Source: Pseudovirgaria hyperparasitica (lineage: Eukaryota > Ascomycota > Dothideomycetes > Acrospermales > Acrospermaceae). Taken from it: a stretch of DNA of 64,000 bases. Position numbers and translations under genes: made by a program. Under the pieces are notes generated by a model. That model was not told the DNA's origin. It did not search any database and saw nothing but the letters and a program-made list of their open reading frames with translations. Below, one piece after another: positions 33,666 to 44,049 of this stretch (the first letter of the stretch is position 1; the number at the start of each line of letters is the position of its first letter). The stretch covers positions 1,757,939 through 1,821,938 of the forward strand of contig NW_022985553.1 of the NCBI RefSeq assembly GCF_010093815.1, read 5' to 3'.

Positions 33666-36600
33666 ATGTCGACCCAACGAGCACGAGAACTTAACGCCGA
33701 CATCTAAGCTCTAATAAGTGCCATGTTCCATGGCATCGACGGTCCCATTAAGTTATACGGCACCTATACCATCAAATACGGCATCTAGGACAGCGGAGGG
33801 AAATGGAAACTCTACTGCTCAACCTTCATCGTGGCAGACAGTCCCTTCGATATAATCCTAGGTATGCCATAGCTTAAGAAATATAACCCAAAACTAGACT
33901 TCCTTAAGAAGATAGCTGGCTGGCGTATGAACCCACCTTAATGGGAACTAGTGTAGCTTGTCGACGACGAACAATTCCAGAAAGATTGCGAAAAGGCGAT
34001 CTCTACTATCTACGTGCTCTCACTCACGTAAAATGGTAAGCTTAATATTAAAGTGGACGAAAACCTACTATATTAGTATAAAATGTACTAATATGTCGCG
34101 TCAGCGATCGATTCCTCCGAACTACCTTAATACTAACCTACCGACCTTACTATTGATCTCGAAGACGGCTAGTAACCTCTACATGGACCCATCTACCCTC
34201 TTTTAGAACCTGAGTTATAAGCCCTTTAAGAATACATCGAAAAGAACCTTACGCGAGGGTGGATTAGGCCTAGTATATCCCTAGCCGGAGCTCTAATCCT
34301 CTTTGTAAAGAAGAAGAATAGGAGCCTCCGTCTATGTGTTGACTACCGTAGCCTAAATAACATCACGCGAAAGAATTATTACCTACTACCTCTTATCTCT
34401 AAGTCTATCGATAGACTAGGGCGCGTAAAGATCTTTACTAAGCTCGATCTACGTGACGCCTACTATCGCCTTCGTATTAAGGAAGGCGACGAATGGAAAA
34501 CGGCTTTTAGGACCTATTATGGACACTTTAAGTACACCGTGGTCCCTTTTAGACTAACTAACGCGCCAGGCACCTTCCAAGCGTACATTAATAACGCGCT
34601 AGTAGGCCTACTCGACACGACATGTATCGTGTACCTAGATGATATCCTTATCTTCTTAGATAACGAGGAGGAGCATATCTAGCACGTACGTGCAGTCCTA
34701 GATAGGCTAGAAAAGCACAAGCTATACATCAAGCTATCCAAATGCGAGTTCCATTAGGACCATATTAACTTTCTTAGCTTCGTTATTACTAATCAAGGTA
34801 TAACCATGGAGAGAGATAGAGTTACTACTATTATGGACTGGCCTAAACTAAAATCCGTTCGAGATATACGTGTCTTCATTGGCTTCGCCAACTACTACCG
34901 AAAATTTATTAAACACTTCTCCCGTTTAGCCGCACCACTTAATACGCGTACTACTACCACCGACTCGTCCATTACGGTCTGTGGTAGACAGAAACAGTAT
35001 AATATCGAATCATAACCTATTAAATTAACTAAGGTCGAAAGAATATCCTTCGAGAAGATTAAAGAAGCATTCCTAACCGCCCTATTACTAGTGCACTTCG
35101 ACCCGACTAAACCTATTCACGTCGAAACTAATGTATTAGGATTTACAATCTTAGGTATACTCTCCTAGCCTAGACCAATAGAGTCTAAAAAGGTCTAATG
35201 GCATCTAGTTGCGTTCTTCTCGCGCAAGATGGCCGACGTCGAGACTAGATACACTATTCATGACCAAGAGCTACTAGTAATAGTAGAGTCGTTTAAGTAG
35301 TGGCGATATTATCTTAAAGGTGCCATGCATGACGTTGAGTTACTAACTAATTACTATAACTTAAAGGGGTTTATAAGCACGACGGTTTTAAATCGTCGAT
35401 AGGTTCGATAGGCTAAGTGGCTTATAAATTTCTACTTTATAATCTACCATCGACCTAGAAGTATAAACCCAGCTAATAGGATGTTAAGAAGACCTAACTA
35501 TGAAGAAGGCGCCTAGGATCATAGTAGCTATAGGGTCCTAGAGTAGCTGTAGGCCCAACTCTCAAGGACGAGGTTAGATAATAAGTTATCCGACGATTAG
35601 CGAGATGCTAACACCGATACCGGTAATCGAATTTATAAGACCGAAGCCGGTGACTAAAGACGCGGTACCGAAGTCCCCAGCGAGCCATTTATCGGCGCTG
35701 TTAGGGAGGGCGATAGTACCCGGCGTGTATGTTAAGTAGACCTCGCCTAGTTGATCGTGGATCTGTAAAAGACAGACCCGATAGTTTTGAAGTTGCGTAA
35801 AATGTAGCAAGATAGGTTATTACGGACCGAAGTGGACTATAAGTGGACCTTCGTGGACGGCTTGCTCCACTATGATGGAAAGTACTATGTGCCGATAGGT
35901 AACGCACGATTTACCGTAGTTAGCCGATACCATAACGCTAACCTAGCAGGACATTTCAGGTATGTACGCACCCTAAGCTCGATTCGTTAGTACTATTTTT
36001 AGGAAGATATGCCTAAGTACGTCGAAGAATAGATAGCCACTTATCCGATTTATTAAAGAACAAAGGCACCTAGGTATAAGCCATATAGGAACTTGCAGCC
36101 TCTACTAGTCCCCCTCTTTATATAGGAAGATGTTACTATGGATTTTATAGTTAACTTGCCTCCAAGCGAGATGCTTAGGATAAGTTATAATTCAATTCTT
36201 ATTATCGTGGATAGACTTATAAAGATATCTAGGTACGTCCCTATGTGGAAGACGATCACATTAAAAGAACTAGTACAAGTATTCTAGAATGAGATTATTA
36301 AGGTCCATGGTGTACTAAAAAGGATCGTTACGGACCGAGGGAGTACATTCACGTCCAAATTCTAGACGTCATTCTACGAAATGGCCGGCATGAACAGAAA
36401 CATGTTAATAGCATTCCATCTATAAATAGATGGTTAGACAGAGCGATAGAACCAAACGCTCGAGGCCTACCTTCGTGCATTCTACAATTTCGAACAAGAC
36501 GACTAGGCCTCTCTACTAAGTACAGCAGAATTCGCGTATAATAATAGTCGTTATAGTATAATAGGTGTCACGCCCTTCCAGGCGAACCTAGGACGTAGTC

Positions 36601-37200
36601 CAAGGACAGGTTTCGAACCTTACACGGTCTAGTTCGACCGAACGATAGATGTTAACGTCCACGCGTAGGAACTGGCGATTAAAATCTTTGAAACCGCACG
36701 TAACTATCGCGTAATGATCCAGCAAGCGAATGAGTCATATATAAAGTACTATAATAGGTTAGTTAAAGATCAAGCGTACGAGGAGGGAGACGAAGTCCTC
36801 CTTAACGTCCGTAATATACGAACGTCGCGAGTGAATAAAAAGCTCGATTATAAAATGGCTAGTCCCTTCCGAATCAAACGTCGCATCGGTATAAGAGCCT
36901 ACGAGCTCGACCTAGGAAACGACATAAAAGTCTATAACGTATTCCACGTCTTATTGCTTAAAAGGTTTCGACCTAACGTGTATAAATGCACGAACGTGCA
37001 ATTACACTCCATTATACCCTAAGATGGACCAGACGTGTACGAAGTGGACTATATTGTCGAACATGGGCTCGACGAGAACGGTGTCCAAAAGTATCGAATC
37101 CGTTGGAAGAACTGCACCGAGGATGAGGACACCTAGGAACCTGCGGTGCATATCTTAAGTGCCGCGATGGCTATATATAAACAGAGGTTATAGGATAACA
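33666..37200 (+). pseudogene. Gyp-3 pol: protease region, RT, RNase H, integrase, chromodomain
   Basis: Protease-like region 33666-33950 (I-I-L-G-M-P box; I cannot find the catalytic D-S/T-G-A upstream). RT about 34215-34900 with [11 protein letters not shown] and Y-L-D-D at 34632-34643. RNase H about 35050-35500 (F-F-S-R-K-M-A). Integrase core with first Asp at 36141 and second in T-D-R-G-S at about 36333. Intact integrase C-terminus 36714-37022. Chromodomain 37044-37190 (V-D-Y-I-V-E-H...R-I-R-W-K-N-C), which in this clade guides insertion to heterochromatin. Breaks are TAA/TAG. Confidence 0.88.
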
Positions 37201-37529
37201 CGTTACTACCGTAAACCTAGCGCCGTCGGGGCCGTTGTAAAAAGAAGAAGGATGCCGTGGAAAACGAAGTGTCGAATCACGAATCCTAAACGCACACTAG
37301 GAAAACTCTATAAGGTAGCCCTATAATTCAAGCGATGCACGGTTACCAAACGCGAAGAAAACGTAAACAACCGTTATAGGCACGCGACGCGACACATCAC
37401 AATAGAATAATATAGAGAAGTCTAGAATGGACTAACATGGACCATTACACACGAGAAGAACATGGGACCAAGAAACTAAAAAGGTACCCCACTACGGAAT
37501 TGAACTCGTGATATATAATACAAAAGGTT

Positions 37530-37575
37530 AGAGTACCCGAACTAATAACCACTGGGCCACTGGTTCGGGTGCTCT
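37530..37575. repeat. Gyp-3 hairpin between convergent pol and antisense gene
   Basis: Arms AGAGTACCCGAACTA and TGGTTCGGGTGCTCT, pairing along 15 bp with two G-T type mismatches. On the minus strand the loop carries TGGCCCAGTGG, a match to the RNA polymerase III A-box consensus; AGTTCAATTCC, resembling a B box, follows about 50 bases on, then a T-run. Confidence 0.65.
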
Positions 37576-37828
37576 AATATAATTTAGAGAGATAAACTAA
37601 TTTATATATAATGCCTACACTTAAGTGACTTAAAGGAAATCAGAACCTAAAATTCAATAGTCACAGAATAAACAAGAACGCATATAATATCATTAAGTTA
37701 AGAATTAAATTACTAGAAAACTAGTAGACGGGTATCTAAACGGTCTAAAAAGGACCAAAACGGATAGAAACCAGGCAGACAGAGCCAACACACACCACAT
37801 AGAAACCCTAGTAAACAGAGCCATAGAG

Positions 37829-39133
37829 CTACTCCTCCATCTTATTATTACTCTTAGAGCGCAGCGAACGAACTAACCGAGTAATAGAGCGACGGAGGTT
37901 AGAGACCTTATCCTCTAGAGTAACCACGCGCTCGGTTAGAGCCTAGTAAGACGACGACTAAGCGCCAGAGCGGAGCGACTAGACCCAAAGTTAGCCAACG
38001 CGGTCTAGAATAATCTAGAATAGAATATATACCCTCTTATGAGGTGACTTAGAAGGAGAACTAGTAGATCTCTTGCGAGACCCGTTAGTAGCACGAGGCG
38101 GGTAGGAAGGAATAGCACGAATCTCTTCTGCGGCCTTAGTAGCCAAAACCGACTCCCTAGAATGGGTAGCCTAAGCGCTAGGAATCTCGCGGCGACTGAA
38201 AATTATAAGCTAAGGTCAATGATAATTGACGGTTTCTAAACTCACACTTTAATGACCTCTAGGAAGAGCTTATAGCGCTCCCTAAACTCCCTACGCATAG
38301 AAGCCAGGTAACCGCTAGAACCGCCGAGAGTCTCGCGGACGCGAAGATCGTTATATGCATCTTATACACGAACAGGAACCTAAAAACGTATTAGCATGGA
38401 TGACTTTGGATCACCCTAGACCAAAATAGCCTAATAGACTTACCTGAAGACAAACTTTACCGAGGACGGTATAGCGGCGGCAGCGGGTAGGGAGCTTAAA
38501 GATTAGGCGTATAGGCCCGTCGCGGTTAGTAGAGTAGTAGCTGATACTAGAGTTAGAGCGGAAGAGATATTTAGAGCCGGTGGCGTGAGCCTTAATACAC
38601 TTAAAGCACATCGAACCGTAGTTCGCCGTTTTCCTATAGCGTAAACCGCGACCACGTTTAGTATCTTCGGCGACCCAGGCCTTATTATTACTAGGGCTAG
38701 GTTTAGAGCGAATATTAAGGTCCTAAAAGGACCTAGAGCGACTAAGTTAGTCTATGTTAGACCGAAAAGAGGAACGGCGTTTAGAGCGAGGCGGCGAAGG
38801 CGTGAACTCTCGATTATCGTCTACGACGAGATCTTCTTCATCCTCTAAAGGAGGTAGAGTAGACAGGCGGCGCGAGTAGGTGTAGGTAGGCTTTACAGCC
38901 ACCTCTTCCGCAACACCAGTACTAGGATCACCTAGATTAGAGCGACTAGTGGCCACGTTAGTGGCAACAGTAGTAGTAGCCTTAGCTACCTTCTTCTCTA
39001 ACTTAGAGCGCGCCTTCACACCACTACGATGAGTGGATTTTTTAGCCGGTATGGCCGGGGTAGAGGTAATCCCTTTAGAGCGGGTCTTGCGAGAGGAGGA
39101 GGCAGGCTTGGGAATAGGACTAGTATTAGACAT
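37829..39133 (-). pseudogene. Gyp-3 antisense gene: three exons, about 396 codons, unknown function
   Basis: Exon 1 39133-38444 (690 bp, ATG intact, M-S-N-T-S-P-I-P-K-P), intron 1 38443-38380 (64 bp, GTAAGT, branch GCTAAT, TTTTTAG), exon 2 38379-38246 (134 bp), intron 2 38245-38196 (50 bp, GTGAGT, TTTTCAG), exon 3 from 38195 to a TAG at 37829. Phases agree at both junctions. The first 128 codons are open. Order: Ser/Lys/Arg-rich N-terminus, Thr/Val/Ala stretch, acidic E-D-E-E-D-L-V-V-D-D, basic S-P-P-R-S-K-R-R, then C-F-K-C...S-Y-Y-S-T-N, probably once a C-x2-C pair on each side, and in exon 3 a heptad-like V-T-L-E-D-K-V-S-N-L-R-R-S-I. Two or three TAA/TAG breaks per exon fit RIP. Not a known gypsy protein; a nucleic-acid-binding role is inference. 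Confidence 0.75.
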
Positions 39134-39602
39134 CTATACACACACGTTAGCTGGAGATCTGAGAGTGGAATACTCGTTCAGCCTTAAAGGCGATTGAAGA
39201 AGCTGAATTAGTGACCGTAATAACGCGAATGGATTACATAGGACCAGCTCTAACGAAAATGGACCACTCTAGACCCGAACGGATCTGAACTGAAGGAGAT
39301 AGTATATGAATTAACGACTTACCTTAAGAGTAAGGTGGATGTACTAGAGAAGAAAATTTAGAATAAGAAAACTAAATATAAGCTTAGTTAATGTAGCGGT
39401 CACATGACCCGCGGAGCTACCTCCAAGGCAGCAGCTATAAAGTAAGGGATGAGCGCGTGTATAAATAAAAGTGAACTGGAGCTTAAGTTTACTAATGTAA
39501 AGACTATCGATAACGTCATATAGATTCAATTAGATGCGCGCATAAACATAACGCTTTTGGAATTACGGATTTGCGTGTAGCTAAGTGCTTTAGGGCGAAG
39601 CA

Positions 39603-39620
39603 TAAAAAGAAGAAGGATAT
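39603..39620 (+). other. polypurine tract of Gyp-3
   Basis: AAAAAGAAGAAGGA directly before the 3' LTR, the site where plus-strand DNA synthesis is primed. The same tract occurs in Gyp-1 and Gyp-2. Confidence 0.7.
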
Positions 39621-39860
39621 TATTAGGGCTGACACTAGGATGGACTTAACTGGACCACTATGGTCTAGTACGGTCCGTGATAGGTGGACCTAGGTTAAGC
39701 CAGCTAGAATAAGCGAGACCACTATATAAGTAGGCCGCATATACTTGATTCCTGCTCTTCAGGAATCAACCTCGTTAGGAGAGTAGACTACCCTTTTAAA
39801 TATATTCCCGAATCCTCCTATGACCTGTTAGACTACTATCCTACGTCTACAATCCTTACA
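39621..39860 (+). repeat. Gyp-3 3' LTR, 240 bp
   Basis: Begins TATTAGGGCTGACA (RIP form of TG) and ends ATCCTTACA, followed by the TSD CCTAC. Confidence 0.9.
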
Positions 39861-39865
39861 CCTAC

Positions 39866-41610
39866 GAACATTTTCCGAGTTACGCTAGTATTATACTAAT
39901 AATTAGTAACACGTCTAATACGACGTAAGTAACATACCTTTACTCCTATATACGCGTTATTATATATTAGGTTACTTATACTAGCTTTTCTCTTCTCGGC
40001 TATCTCCTAGTCCTAGTATTTAGATACTATCTATCTAACTCTAGAGAGGAGTTAGTAACGGAAGTCCATTATATCTTCCTTTACTAGCGTAATAATATAG
40101 GCGGGAGGTATGTTTTATAAATTATAATTAAGATAGTAGCTACTAAGATTAATATCTCCGGCGGCTGTCTAGGCCGATTATACTAGTATCCTAAAACTAT
40201 CTAGGCTACTATCTAGCCATATATTAAGGCGATCGAATACCGGTAGTAACCGGCCTAAAAATATTATAGCGATTAAAATCTCTATTATTATAAGGTACCG
40301 GTCTCGTTCGTAAGACTAGAGACTATCTCTATAGGACTACCTCTTTTCATAGATAGTTAGTTCCCTCTCTACTACCATTTCTCCACCTTCTTCTATTAAG
40401 CTAGATAGCTAATACGGTGGAGGAGAGGATATAAGGCCGTTATATCCCCGGTTACTATTACGGTAGAATATTACCGTAACGTCTAAGCTATATAGGGCGT
40501 TACTACCACATTCGCTACCGGTATACCTAGACTACTAGGTTATTAGTAGATAAACGAACGCGTCGAGATAAGCTAGATATATATATACACGTTTTTTATA
40601 TTAATAGCTATCGTGTAAGTCCCTATTATTAATACTAATACGTGTCTACGTTATATCGTATCTTCGTTTACCTATCCCGTTTGGTTTACTATGGTTACTA
40701 GATTATCTTCTATTAGTATTACCGCCACGGTAGCTAGATAGTCCCTTAACCGTCTTCCGTGTTAGAGGTTCTATAGAGAAGATATATAAGAGATTAGTAG
40801 ATATTTTCATTAGTAATGGGTCGGTAACCTACTAGGTAATAACATTAGATAGTGGGATAATAACTAGCTAGTAGACACGATAAAGGTTTAGGCGTAGACT
40901 AATATAGTATTTTTATAGACGCGTAATGCTTACGCGTTATTATTAATAATTTTAAGCGAGCGTGTATAGGAATTAAGGGGCTAAGAGCTAGGTAGAAGTC
41001 GGGGGTTAGTAGGTATATATCGGGCTTTCGACGGGCTTACACCTAACTTCTTCCGGTATACGCCTAGAATATCCACCGTATACCGTATTATTACTATCTA
41101 CTAATAATTATACTATAGTATTTTTCCTTTATAGTAACTATACCTTAAGATGCCATAGGCCGTAGTCTCCTACTAATACTATAGTAGAAAGATTAGTAGT
41201 ATACACTATATAATCCGTAGACACTATAACTTAGAACCATATAGACGAGCACGGCTTACCGCATCGCTATTATTATTATAACTATTAGGCCCGTGGCTAC
41301 TACTATCGACCGGGTTACGGCGCGGCTTTAGTACTCGTAGTTATATTAGTCGATAGAACTCTTTAGTTCGCTCTATTAGTATTTAGCCGTCGAGCGTTAA
41401 TTAGGAGTCCGAGTCTATAGAATTAGGTACTTCTACTACTAATATTACCCTATATAAAGATACTACTATTTTCCCTAATCCTATTTCGGACCTAAAATCT
41501 ATAGATAGCGTTACTAGTAGCCATGGTATCGATTTAGTATATTAGTCTAATATATATAGTAGAAATACTATATCCATGGCGACGAGAGTATCTAGTACTA
41601 TATATTTAAT
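39866..41610. other. AT-rich flank of Gyp-3, contents not identified
   Basis: RIP-type DNA continuing the sequence left of Gyp-3. No family could be read in six frames. CCGG/TATACC-rich motifs at 41035-41090 resemble those at 51845-51895, either side of the Plavaka relic, and could be its subterminal repeats. Confidence 0.4.
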
Positions 41611-41619
41611 AAAAACGTT

Positions 41620-42036
41620 CGAAGAGGAGAGCGGTATATATATTATAGTAGACTAGAGTAGACGTGATAATCCGTCCGACGTAAGTATATATAGTCTAGG
41701 TTTATAGTAGTAACTAATTTAGTAGGCCCGATTCGGTTAATTCAATAGTAAGTTTATAGAGCGCCTTATAATATAGACGAATCGGTTCGGTATTTCGAAT
41801 ATAGTATACGATAAATTAACTACTATCCTTAAATAGACTTCCGCTATACCCCCCGACCTTTTTATACTAAAATCTAATATCGTATATAAGTAGTTATTAT
41901 ACTACCCTAAAGGGATACCGCACGAAAGTTAATAGCGTAGCTATAACATATTCGGCACTACCATAGTTAAATACTAGTATAGGGATCCGCTTACGTTAGT
42001 GGAATTCCTCCTTAGATACCGACCGTTCGCTAGTAA
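41620..42036 (+). pseudogene. Plavaka-type transposase, N-terminal part
   Basis: The plus frame broken only by TAA/TAG holds R-F-G-*-F-N-S-K-F-I and, near the end, Y-*-Y-R-D-P-L-T-L-V-E-F-L-L-R, the layout of the region before the catalytic core in fungal Plavaka (CACTA-like) transposases. The gene is cut by Gyp-4 at 42037 and resumes at 49392. Confidence 0.6.
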
Positions 42037-42260
42037 TGTAAGAATAGGGTTATTGGATAGTAGTATAGTTAGAACAATGGGGTGTATTCTATCATAGAAC
42101 GAATTACTACCGAACCCTTTCGGTAGGAATCCGAGAGTATATACATAAAGGGACGCTAATCTATCTAGTACGTGACTATTTACCGCCCTTCACGTTACCT
42201 TCTAACCCTATTAGCTAAGATACATATAGGTTAGGTCCTACCTAAGGCTAAGTCCTAATA
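42037..42260 (-). repeat. Gyp-4 3' LTR, 224 bp
   Basis: Aligns with the right LTR over its length apart from a small indel near its 60th base. Confidence 0.85.
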
Positions 42261-42744
42261 ATTATCCCTTCCCTCTAGGAAGCTACCCTTAGCGACCTAG
42301 ATCGTTACCTATCTCTATATCCCTATCCTAAGTCTCGTAAGACCTTAGTCGTTCTCTACGCTTCGTCTTAGATACTTACCGATATTCGCTAATCTAAGAT
42401 TTACACAAGCGTTTTCCTAATAAACTAGATTTTATCTATCTTAACTTCTTATAGAGGTAAGATTACCTAATTAGGCCTAGCGTATCACGTAATGTAATTA
42501 GGTAAGCCCAGGTACTACCTATATTAAAATCTTTTCTTAGAAATATTCCTTTCTTTAAAAAACTTCTTAACTCTTTATAGAGTTTTTTAGATTATTAGGT
42601 ATATCACCCGATCCTTATAGACATAGATTTATATAGATTTACTATAATTTAGTACGATTTACGCAATTTACTAATTTTCGTACCGTCCTTAGCTAGTAAT
42701 AATATAATTCGTAATAATCCGTATAAATTAATAATAATCTTAAT

Positions 42745-43227
42745 ATGGTTTCCCGAAATCTCGACACTCTAAAGTAATTAGCGCGGAAATAGGCGCCTTC
42801 GAATAATCCCTATCTTATATACGTTACTAATATATCGAAAGCCATTAATCTACCCCGACCTAGGCTAGGCTCTAATAATCTAGCTATATATTATTATGGT
42901 TATCGCTTTCCGTCGTATATTACTCACGGTAGTACTAAATCTATAATATACGGCACTTACATGACTAAGAAGCGTTATTACTTATAGGTATTTAAGTAAG
43001 TTCGAAGAACCTTACATAGATTTACTTATATCGGTATAGATTACTACTAGGCCTCTAGTAACCTCTACCGATAAGGAGCGTGGTACTACCAATCGCAACA
43101 CCTTAGAGAAGGCTTTCTACGAGCTATATACCTAAGGTAAGCGTTACGCCTAGGAGTACGATTCTAATAAGATCCGTAAGGATTTATCGGAATCTACTAT
43201 AGCTATTATTACTACGATTACTAGATA
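42745..43227 (+). pseudogene. possible antisense gene of Gyp-4
   Basis: A plus frame from ATG 42745 (M-V-S-R-N-L-D-T-L-K) stays open for about 160 codons apart from TAA/TAG, with no TGA. It lies between pol and the 3' LTR, the same place and orientation as the antisense genes of Gyp-1 to Gyp-3, but shows no obvious sequence similarity to them. In AT-rich DNA such frames can arise by chance, so this is tentative. Confidence 0.4.
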
Positions 43228-44049
43228 ATATCATTTTTCTTAAATCGTTATAGATTCTTACTAATATATATTAATCTCTATAATAGTACTAAAATCTCTA
43301 CCACTTTGGACTTCTTTCTATACACCGGCGATATTAGAATTCCTAGAAAAGGTTCTAGTAAAAAGGCTAAGGTTCCTTCCTCGCGCGTGCTAAAGAGCCG
43401 TAAATTTAGGGAAGATGGCTCTAATCTAGAAGTTTCTATACTAAAGGTATATGGTTCTATACCGATCGTTAAATCTTTTCGCTAATTTATATAATTCTTA
43501 GCGTGCCCGCGCCGGTCCGTCCCTCTCCGTCCCGGGTCCCGCCGCTCTATAGGTTTCTATAGAGGAGTTTATAGCTATAAGGCGCGCTATATAGAATTTA
43601 TAGCGTCGGAACGAAAGGCTAGAGACTTATGTTATAAAGCTCTATACTATGCTAAATAAGAACCAGCGGAAGGAATTAGATGCAACCATCGCGGTAATTA
43701 GTACTTCTACTCCTACTCCGACTTAATCGGTTTGGATCTACATAGATCGGTGCTAATATGTCTCTTTTGTCTGGCGTTTTTGGTTTTCCGGTGGATAGAT
43801 TGGTGCGAGTTTACATAGATCTACATAGATCTTCATATTTTCTTTTAGCTCTCTTAATTTTATCTTTCTTTGATAATAACTTCTTTAATCTCTTTAGTAA
43901 TCTATACCGATCTATACCGATCGGCACCGATTTTTAATGTCCATTTCTCTTAGTAAATCATTTTTCTAAGTCTCTTTTTTAGTTAAATTTTTAAAGTTCT
44001 AAGTTTGAACTTTCTAAGGAAGTTCCTTAATTCCTTAGAATGTTTTAAA

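Larger units (their letters stand above)
31850..39860 (+). mobile_element. Gyp-3: complete Ty3/gypsy chromovirus, 8011 bp, least RIP-mutated
   Basis: Two 240-bp LTRs beginning TG or TA and ending ACA, with perfect TSDs CCTAC (31845-31849, 39861-39865). Contains gag, protease region, RT, RNase H, integrase and chromodomain on plus, then a hairpin, an antisense gene on minus, a polypurine tract and the 3' LTR. All ten differences I see between the two LTRs are CpA/TpG to TpA transitions, so RIP acted after insertion. Much CpA remains inside, unlike in Gyp-1 and Gyp-2. Confidence 0.93.

Noticed and set aside
35586-35907. Minus-strand frames opposite Gyp-3 pol
   Set aside because: They lie over the integrase N-terminal region read on plus and have no motif.
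37519-37576. tRNA gene in the gypsy elements
   Set aside because: A- and B-box-like motifs exist, but no cloverleaf with a 7-bp acceptor stem and anticodon arm can be drawn; kept only as a hairpin.
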